Shown: piece after piece, positions 1-10,730 of the stretch
Numbering within the stretch: the stretch's first letter is position 1
Layout: the number at the start of each line of letters is the position of its first letter
Origin: Pseudopyrenochaeta lycopersici
Taxonomy: Eukaryota > Ascomycota > Dothideomycetes > Pleosporales > Pseudopyrenochaetaceae
Direction of reading: 5' to 3'
DNA: 35,304 nt
Assembly: GCA_003313425.1 (NCBI GenBank)
Contig: NHZP01000152.1
Coordinates: 1 to 35,304, forward strand
Notes under the pieces: model-generated
Seen by the model: only the letters and a program-made list of their open reading frames with translations
What the model was told of the DNA's origin: nothing
The model's database searches: none
Position numbers and translations under genes: made by a program

Positions 1-1073
1 GGGACTGAAGTCTTCATGCCCACAGCGAAGTTTCACGCCAGGTAGACCTAGCTGCGGACAGCCCTCCTGCGTAGTCCGCCGTGGCCGTGCAAGTAGAGCG
101 TTTTTCCATTTTAGCCTTCGCCTCCTGCGCCCGTGTCTCGTCTGCGGCTTACATCGCACGCAGGAATTACAACAGTTACGGTCAACTTCAAGTGCGGATT
201 CTTGTGGACTACGATGTTCGAGGAAAGCTCCATAGGTCGGGTGAGCGAGGCAGCTTTCGGTTAGGGCGCCATCATCAGGCAGTCGGCCCATGGCGTCTTG
301 CCTAGCCATCTCATTGTACTCGTCATGCAACGGTATGAGGTCGTTGTCTTCGGCACTAGAACCTTGATCCCACCAGTCTATCTCTGAAGCGTCGCTTGAG
401 TTCACCAACATGAGCTCTGCCTGCAGCGATGGCCGTAGCTCGTTTGCTTCACTTTCGGGGGTCGCGACTGAGCCTGGACTTGGCGGGGAGGTGTCTGCTT
501 GGTCTTCGTCGTTGTCTCTCGATAACGATTGAAGAGACGCAGGTGCTGAAATTCTGGTGTGTTCGGACACTGACTGGCGGTCTCCGGCTAGCCTGCTTAG
601 CAGCTTTGTGTTCGTCTCTAGGAGGGCTGCAATCTGGCCTTCCAAGTCGACCTTCTCACTCTCATTGCGTTGTTTCTCTGCTTCAAGATTAGGCTTGCAC
701 TGCTCATGGCAACGTGTAACAGTGTACAATTCCTCGTTGTAGCTTTTCACTTGATGTTCCAATTCTCCGATCCTCTTGCTCCTAGAGACAATCTATCGTT
801 CTTGTTAGCCCAGCGGTGAGACTGCTGGTGGGGCAACTTACGATGCATTCCAAGGACTTGACCTGCTCAGCCAGCTCCGTTCGGTTTTGGAGAGGTCAAC
901 CAATCGAGCCCACAACTCATCCTGGTTCTTCTGGAGATCACGGATTCTCACGAGGTTGGCCAAGCTATAGACTGGTCATCAGGAAGCACAGTGTAGCAAG
1001 ATTGAGGGCAGTACCATTCTTCTCTGCCACAAGGCTCGTTTTCAATGCCACCCAGATCATCTTGACCCGACAT
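1..1073 (-). CDS. Coiled-coil hypothetical protein, at left window edge
   Basis: Not a recognised family. On the minus strand the frame with codon starts divisible by 3 is open from 792 to the edge (about 264 codons). It encodes a charged coiled coil (heptads around SKRIGELEHQVKSYNEEL and EKVDLEGQIAALLETNTKLL), then a Ser/Pro/Asp/Glu-rich disordered stretch. A workable model starts at ATG 1073 (MSGQDDLGG...) with an intron 1014-965 (GTACTG, CTGAT, TATAG) and one 841-782 (GTAAGT, CTAAC, CTAG). The last part (below about 180) becomes Cys/Arg-rich. A third intron with acceptor near 119-113 would instead switch to a helical frame that stops at 16-14, so the 3' end is uncertain. It could also use acceptor 793, which gives a better heptad but needs a frame change in exon 2. 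The coding strand is well supported by the long open frame and coiled-coil character; exon ends are inferred. Confidence 0.5.
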
Positions 1074-1746
1074 AGTCGGACTTACCACAAATGACGAACG
1101 CTAACAAGCAACTCGAAAACAAGTGCTATTGAAGATAGAGATTACTGGAAAACGTTGCCTACTTGGCGTCCGTGAACCCGTTTGTTTAGAGACCTTTTGC
1201 AAGGAGGTAAATATTCACTAAGAAGAAGTCAATGGTTGTGACGCATCAGGGTACATAAACAACGTATATCCAAATGGACGCCCACCAGAAAACTCAGAGC
1301 ACGTCAGGTCTACAGGAGCATCGATACATTAGTCTCTCAGAGATTGGCAGTTATCTCACAATTCTGACAAGTCTAGTATCAGCACGTCGAATGTCTTACG
1401 GCTACGCTTAACACGTGCTATTACAGGGATCTGTGGATGTACAAATATCGCAACATCGTGTGTGCTTATGCTGATTCATGCACATGTAATTATATGATTG
1501 CATGACGTCTTTGAGCATAATGTTGTGTCACGTTGTGAGATAATCTGAAAGTGCAACTTATCCTAGCATCAGCAGCAAGCAACACTCGAACATACTCTAT
1601 AAGAAGGTTCGCACAGCGGCATACTTGCAACTGTACGGAGGAGGAAATATTCAACCACGAGAGCAGTCCAAGTTCAGAAGTTGGGACGATTCCCTAGAAT
1701 CACTCGAGACATAGCATCGTTCCGTGACAACAGAAATCAACAGGTC
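1074..1746. promoter_or_regulatory. Divergent intergenic region with TATA-like site
   Basis: Separates the minus-strand coiled-coil gene from the plus-strand hypothetical gene, so it probably holds both promoters. A TATAAG element lies at 1598-1603, about 145 nt before the ATG at 1747, a plausible core promoter for the plus gene. No other gene or repeat is seen. Confidence 0.3.
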
Positions 1747-2805
1747 ATGGGAAGAAGCGCCAAGAAGACTACTATTTCAACTGGGACGCACAGTACCAAG
1801 AGGGCATCATCTGCTAGAGAATCGAAGTGGCCGTCGAAAATCGCCATTGGACCAAAAGCGCTCCAAAACTCGGTGAACAAAGCCATAGCCACAAAGAACA
1901 AGGCTAAGAAAGATGCAATGGTGTTATGTACAGTGCCTGAAATGTCTGCTTCGAGTCTGGAATACCAGCAGTGTGAAGAAGGCACCCTTGTAGCATCTGA
2001 GGAGCCGCGCCATATATTGGATTTCGGTACCTCCAACGTCGTGATGTCTGCGTCACAGACCGAAAGCCATGGCTTTCAAATGGCTGTCGACGAAGAAAAT
2101 CCTAAGCTCAACCCACCCTCGGACTACAGAATCATAGCGAAAAGCATTCTGAGCTGCAGGCAGACCCACTGCCAGCAAGTGACGGGCGGTACCCATTGCA
2201 TCGTCCAAGCCCAAAGCGGACTGCATGAATTCGTGACATGGGCTCAGATTCAACAAAACCAGATCCAGGGAGAAGCCTCCTTCCAAGATGATGACTATGG
2301 TCACGGACTGCATGCCAGAGTTGATCGAGATTTCTTGGCGGAGTGTAGGGGCCAAAACACGCTAAATGTTATTACTGACTACCAGGTTGTCGATGCGATT
2401 ATGTACCACTCAAAACACAAGACCGTATACTATATTACCGTATTTCTGAGACTCAAAGACGAGGACAAAGCAGAGAAGTTATACCAAAAAAGGAAAGAAG
2501 CAGGCTATGATTACAGAGGGCCGATTCGGAGTAGCTCGAGTGGCTTTCTTGCAGCTGGCGGCTTAAGGAAAGACTTTGATCCAATCCTGCAGGAACGACA
2601 GCCAGAAATGTACCGAGAATACTTGGAATCAACGAGGAGACGGAAGGTTAGAAAGATGACTCCAATGTGTCCAGAAGGTCGGACGTGGCAGCTCCTGGAG
2701 AAGGTCGAGATCCTCTTTTCTGACGTCCTCAATGGGTTCGAGACAATGCAGGCTGCTTGGGTCCAAGCTTTGCTTGCACAGGAAGTAAAGAATGAGACCT
2801 TGTAA
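1747..2805 (+). CDS. Hypothetical protein, single exon, 352 aa
   Basis: I do not recognise the family. The frame is open from 1681, but codon 1681 is TTG; the first ATG is 1747 (MGRSAKKTT...). The first ~70 residues are Lys/Ser/Thr-rich and basic, suggesting a disordered, possibly nuclear tail. The middle is mixed and polar. The last ~120 residues look folded: a YYITVFLRLKDEDKAEKLYQ segment, a basic ESTRRRKVRKM patch, then a helical end (WQLLEKVEILFSDVLNGFETMQAAW). No signal peptide or membrane segment. Codon use is even through the whole frame and no intron signal is needed. It is transcribed away from the left-edge gene. Being a gene is likely from length alone; function unknown. Confidence 0.65.
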   Translation: MGRSAKKTTISTGTHSTKRASSARESKWPSKIAIGPKALQNSVNKAIATKNKAKKDAMVLCTVPEMSASSLEYQQCEEGTLVASEEPRHILDFGTSNVVMSASQTESHGFQMAVDEENPKLNPPSDYRIIAKSILSCRQTHCQQVTGGTHCIVQAQSGLHEFVTWAQIQQNQIQGEASFQDDDYGHGLHARVDRDFLAECRGQNTLNVITDYQVVDAIMYHSKHKTVYYITVFLRLKDEDKAEKLYQKRKEAGYDYRGPIRSSSSGFLAAGGLRKDFDPILQERQPEMYREYLESTRRRKVRKMTPMCPEGRTWQLLEKVEILFSDVLNGFETMQAAWVQALLAQEVKNETL

Positions 2806-3298
2806 GGTTGCATTGGTGGGCTCTGGCTGGTTGTCGGCGTAATCCTGCAGTGTTTGCGTGCTGTGTTTGACTTAATGTTAGCTAAATGTATTGATTTCGC
2901 CTCCATTGATGTTGATGCTACTAGGCGCTCGACTGTGACAGTATCGCATTGATTAAGCCTACTCCGTCCCCGTCACGGCTCAGCGCAGCTCCGCAAGACG
3001 GTGCATGTGAACTCGGGAATTAAAAAAAAATGGCAAAAACCAGGCAACAGACGTGACTCGCCTAAATGCGTTGCCATTAAGTTCTATCTAATCTCAAAGA
3101 AAGAATGATAGTCGAATGGTTGGAGTAAGTTATACGTTTCGCGGACTTGTAAATCGGCGTGCGGGAACACCGCTGCCTCTTCCCCACAAACAGTCTCTTA
3201 TGGCTCAACGCTAGGCCACATTTTCCCAACAGATCCACATCTAATATCGCCCTTGGTCGCTAAGCCGTCCACATGCTTAGGCATCGCAAGCCGTTCCT
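2806..3298. other. Intergenic, convergent gene ends
   Basis: Lies between the 3' ends of the plus-strand hypothetical and the minus-strand transporter. It contains an A-run near 3022-3030 but no gene, repeat or RNA that I can support. Confidence 0.4.
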
Positions 3299-5296
3299 TC
3301 ACGCTCTTGTAGTCTCGTTAGGCGCGTGGTTAAGACGTACAGGGTTGTCCAGGAAGGCTTTGAGGTCGCCTTTACCAAGCCAAGAACAATCGGGCTCCGA
3401 CACTGTCTCTAGCACCAGCTTTGGAGCACTGTCGACGCCTGGTTCGGAAATTTGGCTGGTTGGCTTTGACTTCTGCCTCATGGTTACCACAACCATGATG
3501 CAGTTTAGCACAAGCACTGCGAAAGAAACAACCGACAAGGCTAGCCAGATGGTACGCAGCGTCGTCTCGGTCGCATCTATCAAAATCCGCTTGTCTTGAG
3601 AACTTGACATCTCGCGAATCGAGTACATAAGTGTGGTGGCATACTTGGTCATCTCGTCAGCTTCACTCTTGAATTTGGTTGACCCAAGATTGTCCCGCAA
3701 CACGCGTTGGAACACAAGTCCGACAGCAACCAAGCCCGAAGCGCTGCCTAGATAACGCATGAAGACCAGAACCGTCGGTGCTTCAAGAACATCTGCGCTG
3801 TCCGTGCTGTCTTTGGCGCTGAGCGCCAAGGCTGGCAGAAGAATCCCGATGCCAAATCCAGAGAGCAGATTGAGCAGGATATCAAACGCGACCGTCCTGT
3901 CGGCGCCAAGCAAAGCCAGCAGGCCGACACCGCACGTAGTGCAAACCCAGCCCAGCAAGATCGTCCATCGGTACGACAGACGGAACACCGTAACGAGGGC
4001 AAGTACCACACCAGCACACGGCGCCATCAGGACGGTCTGTGGAAGCAAAAGCAGGCCTGTGGCGATCGTGGACTGCTCCTTGATGACTCTGTAGTAGATG
4101 GGTAGGAAGAAGAGCAACGCATACATCTGTACTTGGTTAGGGCTGGGTAGTTGTGGCGTATAAAGGATGACTGACAAGCACTCCGAGAAACATTGCACCT
4201 CCAAATGTGGCTGCGCCGTGCAAATTCCTGAGCCGCCTCAGCCCCAGCAATGGCTTGCTGGAGACAATCCTGCTTCCAAAGGGCAACCGGGCTTCATTTG
4301 GGATGAGCTCCTTGCCTACGAGCAGCAGAAGAGAAATACTTCCAGAAGTAACCGGGACTATCACCTGCCAGTCTGTCCACTTGTAGAGGCTACCAGCAAG
4401 ACTCAGGCCTACAAGCAGAGGAACGATTGATGAGATGAAAAGTGCAACAGCGATCAGGCTTATGTCTGATAGCTTTGCAGCACTGGAGACTCGCTTTTCG
4501 ACGTCGCCCGCATTGTACACGAGCACCCCGAGCACTACACACAAAGGAACGTTCAAGCGAAAGATCCAGCGCTGGTGTGGCTGTTAGCTCGACGTGTCGG
4601 CTCCTCCGGAGCGGACTTACCCAGTGATTGCCATGGCTCAGGGCAGCACCAATGAGAGGTCCGCAAACTGTCCCGGCGGCAATGAAAAGACTAATTGCGG
4701 TCAAGAACTTGAGTCCGTCTTGAGGCTCCAAATCTCCATACAACGCATAAGAAAGCACCGTGAGCCCACCAGCACCAAGGCCTTGAACGATACGCCCCAC
4801 CAGTAATAGGGCTATTGTGTCGGCACTTTCGCAGACCAGTGAGCCGACACCAAGCATCATTATGGATGCCAGGATAACACTTTTACGGTCGAATACATTA
4901 GCCAGTCTGGACAGGATGGGCAGTGACATGCACATGGCAAGCAAATAAGATGCTCCGATCCAAAAGCTTTCGGTAGCATTGCCATCGAGGTCTGTGGTGA
5001 TTGTCTGTCGTGTATCTGTTAGGTATTGATTGCGTATATGAGTTGCACAGAAGAAGCCTTACTGAAACGGCAAGGACGACACTGGTGGCATCGATAGCGA
5101 TCAAGAAGGTGAAGACTAGGAGAGATGCGAGCAGCATGGCGAGTGACACTTCCATCTGGGCTGAAAGGATGGTCGAGTTGGGGATATCAACGTCTCGCCT
5201 TGGGCAGTGCCCGAGTTCCAAAGAGATGTGCTCAAGCTTTTGTGGGGTTTGCGGTCGATAAATGGCTTTGCAGAAACAAGAGAGCTCGGAACACAC
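3299..5296 (-). CDS. MFS drug:H+ antiporter, DHA2 family (14 TM), four exons
   Basis: Plasma- or vacuolar-membrane multidrug/toxin exporter of the fungal DHA2 type, driven by proton antiport. Exons: 5296-5063, 5004-4621, 4571-4176, 4126-3299. Introns are 58, 49 and 49 nt, each with a CTAAC branch; splicing keeps one frame and gives about 613 aa. Landmarks in order: TM1 ending FLIAIDATSVVLAVS; the SFWIGASYLL segment; a diverged motif A (SRLANVFDRKS); GRIVQGLGAGGL; the motif C-like CGPLIGAAL; and the family hallmark NHWRWIFRLNVPL, formed exactly across intron 2. Later helices follow (MYALLFFLPIYYR, RYLGSASGLVAVGLVFQ) and a short polar C-tail. The start is uncertain: ATG 5296 has a 47-residue tail before TM1, while ATG 5155 gives a 566-aa protein. 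All catalytic-region landmarks are intact, so it is probably functional. The substrate cannot be read from sequence. No biosynthetic genes adjoin it. Confidence 0.88.
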
Positions 5297-6702
5297 GGGA
5301 GACGAGCCAGCTTGAAAATGCGCCTACGGAATCTCGCAAAATCGCTCTCCCCCCATTGCATGCTCCCAGATGTGATGTCTCGCACCAGGATTCCATGCTT
5401 ACGGTCGACGGGTTGAAGCCGTAAGTGCTTGCAGCCTGGCTGTGCGCAAGCGCTGAGTAGCCCACTCTTGACAGAATTCTTTGATTGTACGAAAGGTGAT
5501 ACTGGATGTGCAAAGTGCTGCTTGTAAAACTACTATCTTGTGATCGATAGCTGGCGGATATTTGCGGTACATCACACCAACATAATATTCCAGCTAGGAA
5601 TACGACAGCCGACACCTCGACAGGCGCGAAGATGCTGCATCCTCCACTCCGCTCCAGGATAGAGAAATGTGCTTGACCAAATACCAGACAGTCGTACTTC
5701 GCATCGTCTGACTGTGACAATGAGTGCGCTGACAGAAATCAATGTGTCAGCATAAATGAAAATGACCAAGCCCCCTGCGGTACAGGTTTGCTCCTAATTA
5801 TGGCAGAAATGCATGCGTCCTTCAGAGAATCGTCCTCCAGCTAACGTGCCCCGAACTATCCTTAGTCGTCAGATCCTAGGCAGTGACCTGCGCAATCTTG
5901 TGTATGCTGACCCTTAAGTCCATTCATCGCTCTAAAATACCAGCCCGAGAAGCATTCGCGACACTCGACGCACTGTTGCAACCAAATTAATTGCACCTTG
6001 ATAGCAGCTAAAGCAACGATGCAGCTTATATAAGTAGTCCGAGAGACGATGCGACATACGGAGTCCGACCATGAGCAATCTAATCCATCCGCCCAGACGT
6101 CAACCAGTCAACCCAACCTTGATATCCTAGGCATGTAGAAACAACCGTCCGCATCTTGCGCCACTTCCGGCACCAAATCACTTGTGACCTTTTCTTGCAT
6201 CATTGCAGCTGACAGGAATACTGCCTACCGTCTTTATCATTAGCCTCGATGGTTTTTCGTCCACTTGTCATATCCTTTCACATCTTCTCTCACCTTCGAT
6301 GCAGGTTGTCCAGCTGATTAACTAGCTACAAGCTACATAACCTGTGACCTTGCGCTGTGCAATCACCGGGGGTGAACATCGCAGAGCGGATGTTCGTTCG
6401 CTAGTGTAAGCATCTCGACGCTTGTACCAGCTCCTAACATCAACCGATGGATCCTAAGTTTAGATTTCGAGCACTATAGAATAAGCAGACTTATTAGAAA
6501 TGTTCTGTCTCTGCTGCTGAGAGGCTGCAGAGCAAAACACCTGTGTACAATGTAGCAACAGCTAGGTAGTGAGCGCATTCTTGTTTACTGCGTTTACTTG
6601 ATATTTCAGCAACAGCGATAATTTCCTGTAGTTGACCGCTGAACATCCTTCTAATCCATTCTTCGAGTATATAGAAGAGATGCAGTCAGAGTAAACCAAC
6701 GA
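5297..6702. other. Intergenic region upstream of the transporter
   Basis: No convincing gene. Minus-strand open frames at 5572-5769 and 5232-5720 lack family features and overlap the transporter start in another frame. A clear TATATAA lies at 6027-6033 on the plus strand, 37 nt before an ATG at 6071 that heads only an 18-codon frame. This could be a promoter of an unrecognised short or spliced transcript. Probably contains the transporter promoter at its left end. Confidence 0.3.
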
Positions 6703-7440
6703 TCACGCAGGCCGCTTGCTCAGATAACCCAATGCTGCGGATACCGCAGTCATCATCCTCATCATCCACAGAAGCCGTTGCCTGCTTCTCACTCGGGCCT
6801 TAGACGAAATTTCACTCTTCCTTCCTGGATACAATGCAGTCGCGCCATCTATTTCACCTTGTTCATGATCTAAAGGTGATGCATATTGTTGCTCTTGTTC
6901 TGTTTTGGCCTGAGACTCAGAGCTAAGAGCAGCAACGTCAATATGGGAAAGCCGTCGCGGTGACGCTGTTGTTGCTACAGGCGAGGGCTTTGGCCCGCGA
7001 CGAGACCGAATTCTGTCGCTTCGCTTTACTTGGACTTCACTGTGCGCTTGCCACTTGTAAGCATGATTGACAGTGGCTCCTTCCAAATCAGGGTGCTTAC
7101 CTTGTGCCAGATGGCGACGGATGCTTTGGAGCCGATTACGGCGACGGACAATGCTCACGTCACGGCTCTGCTTTCTGCAAAGTACTGTCGCTAATACAGT
7201 GCATAAATCTTGGATATTCTGCGGCGTAGTCGATCAGCTCCGGTACAGCAAAATTTTGCAGGGACTGCCGGATGCAGACAGACCTTTTCGCGGGACACTG
7301 GATCCTGTGTCTTGGACCTCGATAGTCTTCTCATGATTGCAGCAGTACGCTGAGAGCGAGTGTAAGAGACTTCCAGCAAATTGAAGGAGTATCGTGGGCC
7401 TTACCAAGACGTTGCGCAGAAGATCCTTTTTACCCGCCAT
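6703..7440 (-). CDS. Hypothetical small basic protein, three exons (model)
   Basis: Not a recognised family. ATG 7440 opens MAGKKDLLRNVL; intron 7404-7350 (GTAAGG...CTCAG), exon 7349-7284, intron 7283-7219 (GTCTGT, CTGAT region, GCCGCAG), and exon 7218-6703. All three exons stay in phase and give 205 aa. The N-terminal half is Arg/Lys-rich and helical (TVLATVLCRKQSR, RRRNRLQSIRRHL). The middle is a disordered Ser/Glu/Gln stretch, and the C-end is a short hydrophobic/Met-rich helix (LLWMMRMMTAVSAALGYL) followed by SKRPA, which could be a tail anchor. It diverges from the plus-strand gene at 7791. The long final exon is the best supported part; the first two exons are inferred from splice signals. 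Confidence 0.45.
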
Positions 7441-7790
7441 GAGAGAGGTGTTGCAGCAGACACTTGTCAGTATGCAATCAAAGACCTTATAGGATCAAAT
7501 CCCGTGCGTTCTTGCTTTTTAGCTGACTTCTGGATTTATGTCATGCAGCCGTAATGGGATGCTATAGTGATGACGGCTGAGATCGTCAATGCCCTAGAAC
7601 AAGGGAGCACATCAACGCAGCACCAGATCCATGGCAGTAGCTCGGAGCGATTTCACCGCTGATTTTGCTTCCACGTACTGCGCAGGCGTCGGAGCACGTC
7701 TGTTTCCAAGCGCAGTTAAGAAGGAGCAGTGCGCCGTCTATCACAGGAAGTTGCATCCGATGACCTTGCCGCGTAGCGGACAGGAGAGAA
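7441..7790. promoter_or_regulatory. Shared divergent promoter region
   Basis: Stretch of 350 nt between the divergent hypothetical genes. No clear TATA element. Short open frames in it overlap one another in several frames and have no protein-like features. Confidence 0.25.
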
Positions 7791-8637
7791 ATGGATGCAG
7801 ATGTGCCATGGTCACGGCACAAAACCGATATGCTCTTTACAGAGGATATCTCTTACGTGGAAGAGTATCTATGGACCCTCCAGGATCAAGCACCTGCACT
7901 TCCATTGAGCCCCGATACAACGAAAGCCGATTGTGCATCGCTATGGCCTGAATCTCTGTATCCCGATCTGTATGGGAAGCTGCTAGACCATGAGCATATG
8001 GCCCAATGCGTCAATCTGCATTCCGCGCGAGACTATCCTTCTCCTACAGTCTCTGCACCTCCCGATGCAGCTAGTACGTTGATTTCATAACTCGCATCAG
8101 ACACCTGCTGACTCTACTCAAGCCTGTCAGCTATGCTTTTCTGCTCCTGCCACCTGGCCTAAACTTTCAGGAACATCGTGTTCGTCTTTTGGGTCTTGGG
8201 CTAGCTATGCTGCAACGGACCAGGCACATCGCCGAGATGGCCCCGTTGCTAACGAGTATGCTTTGCTGGGAGATCTGGATTTCGAGCCGCTTCTTGCCAG
8301 CCCAAGCCAGCCCAGCGCCAGCTCAGACGAAGAGATCTACGATATCACGGATAGCCAAGTCAAGGACGTTCCGCGAGCAAATACAGCTTTAGCGAACCTT
8401 ACAACCCGCAATGTAGACAAAGATGGGCCGAAACAGAATGCTGGGGTTACGGGCAGGAAGATGCCTCGCAAACAGGGGATGGGGCGGGGCTCTCATCTGC
8501 GAGCCGAGGATGAAATTGCATCACTATCTAGGGTCAGTCGTACGGCTATTGCGAATGGCTGGCGTCGAACAAATGTACGGAGGAAATGCTTAAAAGCCAG
8601 GAAGCGATCACGTCCAGAGTTGTCTGGCAAGGCTTGA
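7791..8637 (+). CDS. Hypothetical nuclear-type protein, two exons, 265 aa
   Basis: Not a recognised family. Exon 1 7791-8073 starts MDADVPWSRHKTDM. The intron 8074-8122 (49 nt) has a textbook GTACGT donor, a TGCTGACTC branch and a CAAG acceptor. Exon 2 is 8123-8637. The splice joins two frames without a stop. The first half is acidic with a SYVEEYLWTLQDQ helix; the middle is Ser/Ala/Pro-rich with an acidic patch (SSDEEIYDITDSQ). The last ~60 residues are strongly basic (GRKMPRKQGMGRGSHLR, RRTNVRRKCLKARKRSR), resembling a nuclear localisation or nucleic-acid-contact tail. The long in-frame continuation across a canonical intron makes a real gene likely; function unknown. Confidence 0.62.
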
Positions 8638-10097
8638 GGCGTAATGTATCAGGCCGATGCAGGTAAGAGGGTGGTTAGCGAAGCTGCTCCAAGTTTGAAA
8701 CGGCTCTGGCTTCGAACAGGAGCTAGGGAACGAAAGGCTTAGTGTCTAGGCAACCTGTCACATGAAACCGATCCACAATCTTCGTATTATACTATAAGCC
8801 TAGGACTGCGTTCCGTGGCTATTCTGTAGGCATGACTGATGCGTCCAACTATTCAGAGCCTAGATAACATATTTGTACCTACGCATATGGAACGCACACT
8901 GTCATCGAAGCCCAATACTTGTGCCACCTTGCTTACACATAATCGCATAAGTGATCCATTAACGCAATTCGATCGCGACTTTGCGGACAGGTGTCATATT
9001 CAGTTATCGATTGACGGTATCAGCATATCTCCTCGGAAGATACGCTAGAAGAATATAGAACCTCATCGATGCATAATTCAGATCACCAGCCGATGTATAC
9101 AGGTCGCAAAGTCGGAATGATCGGGAGAGTGTAGACGTAAAGTTCTGCAGTTCCTGATCTTCATAGGGCCCATACGTTAAGTCTGTCCAATCTTTCCAAT
9201 GAAGTTGGCTGTTGCGCCAATATTCCCAGCTTGCTCCAGCTCGTACACACCACTCTACCATTTCGGCCTTCGACAGACGTTAGATATTCGAAGACACATA
9301 GAACAATGACTATGCAGCTTGTGATATCTGCCATGCAACCAGCATATCGAGAATCGGTCTCAAGAGCAAGAAGTCAGTGTGTGGTCCTGTGCCACTTGTG
9401 CCTTTAGATTTCAGAAGCATTGGCCTTGTTTCAACGTTGTCACTGCCTCAAAGCGATCGGTTGTGTGTGGAACCACCAATGTGCCTAGCCATCCTAGTCC
9501 CTGCGACGACTCTGCGATCTCTGACAAAACACGCCTCCAAGTATTTCTTGCATCTGTGTTTGCTATGCACACAAAATGCTTGTCGCTGATTGTAGCAAAA
9601 AGCGGCGGTACACTACATGCATACAAATAGCATCGATGTCTGGTAAGCTATATACAATGTGATATCACACAAAGCAATGAAGAAAGACACCGTAATCATA
9701 CCAAAACCAATTTGCCGTGATTTTTTGAAGAATCTAGTTCTAGGTAATGCTACACGATCATCATGCGAGGCTCCGTTCCATGGTCTACAAATTTCGTCAT
9801 CGATAGTAAGCGACCGACATGGTACCATAGCACTAGGGCCTGTCATGGTGGCAATATGGTCCGAACGAATGATCTAGCTGATTTGACGTCGAGTAGCACA
9901 CTGCGTGGCTGATGCTGTCTCTGTCCGCGCGGATGCAAGAGTATGTATCTACATGCAATACTACAAATACCACCAATTGAACTGACCTGTTCTTTCTGAA
10001 GCGCTTCCCGTTTTCAGTCAGACTTGGGAAGCCGTTTCACACCTCGCAAACCTACAACCTGCACTATTTGGCGGTTTCCTGTGCTAGCAATACATCG
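8638..10097. other. Intergenic region, weak open frames only
   Basis: No gene that I can support. A minus-strand 85-codon frame at 9004-9261 (WCVRAGASWEYWRNS...) and minus frames at 9411-9626 and 9613-9846 have protein-like composition, the latter with a hydrophobic stretch (MITVSFFIALCDITLYIAY). I could not join them with convincing splice signals, so they may be remnants. Part of 8796-8960 resembles 18978-19262 (see findings). Confidence 0.3.
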
Positions 10098-10730
10098 ATG
10101 GATTTCGAAACACTCAGAGAAAAACACTTGCTTTCTCCGTTGCAGCATACGAGCTTACCCGAAAGGAAGCGAACGAGAATGTCGTGCGACAAGCCGAACT
10201 TGCGCGTGGATTGCTCGGTCCCGCCACGACCGTCACCCCAGCCAATGTCCTTCCTGTCCCCACTACAGTTTCCACTTGACCCAAGCCTGGCTTCCGAAAA
10301 TCCTTTCCAGTACTCCTCTGGGTTCTACCGGCAGCAATCGCACATTCAGCATGCCACCACACCTCACCGATTGAAAGGTTCTGCTGAAAACGTCCAACCT
10401 ATGTGGACCTCATCCAATCTTCCGTATGGTGTCACTTCCAATTTCACGGAGATGTGTCAAACCAGTGTGGCGTCATCCTACTCGGTCTATTCCAGTGTGT
10501 CAAATACCCCAAACCCCTTCAAAGACCATCCTGAGGTAGTGAGCATGGGCGCGCATAACACGACCCCAAGAAGAGTGGAGGACGCTCGTGACGTGTTTAT
10601 AAGGGCTACTGTCTCACGTCTCTCCAGTCTGAAAGAAACACTTGCCAATGAGCAAAAGGCTGTAGAAGAGCTGCTGGAGGTCGCTGCTCTTTTGATTGAG
10701 TATGGATGTGTTGCTGAGAACAAGACCTGA
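10098..10730 (+). CDS. Hypothetical protein, single exon, 210 aa
   Basis: Not recognised. The frame is open from TTG 10068, but the first ATG is 10098 (MDFETLREKHLLSPL). The N-terminal 150 residues are Ser/Pro/Gln/Asn-rich and probably disordered (PPRPSPQPMSFLSPL, YSVYSSVSNTPNPF). The last ~50 residues form one amphipathic helix (VSRLSSLKETLANEQKAVEELLEVAALLIEYG), suggesting a dimerisation or partner-binding coil. No signal peptide, membrane segment or intron is needed. This layout, a disordered body plus a terminal coil, is common in fungal regulatory or scaffold proteins, but that is inference. An AAATAA near 10756 could serve as the poly(A) signal. Confidence 0.55.
   Translation: MDFETLREKHLLSPLQHTSLPERKRTRMSCDKPNLRVDCSVPPRPSPQPMSFLSPLQFPLDPSLASENPFQYSSGFYRQQSHIQHATTPHRLKGSAENVQPMWTSSNLPYGVTSNFTEMCQTSVASSYSVYSSVSNTPNPFKDHPEVVSMGAHNTTPRRVEDARDVFIRATVSRLSSLKETLANEQKAVEELLEVAALLIEYGCVAENKT

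Noticed and set aside
3273..5424. Plus-strand open frames across the transporter region
   Set aside because: They are antisense to exons that encode recognisable MFS helices and show no domain of their own.
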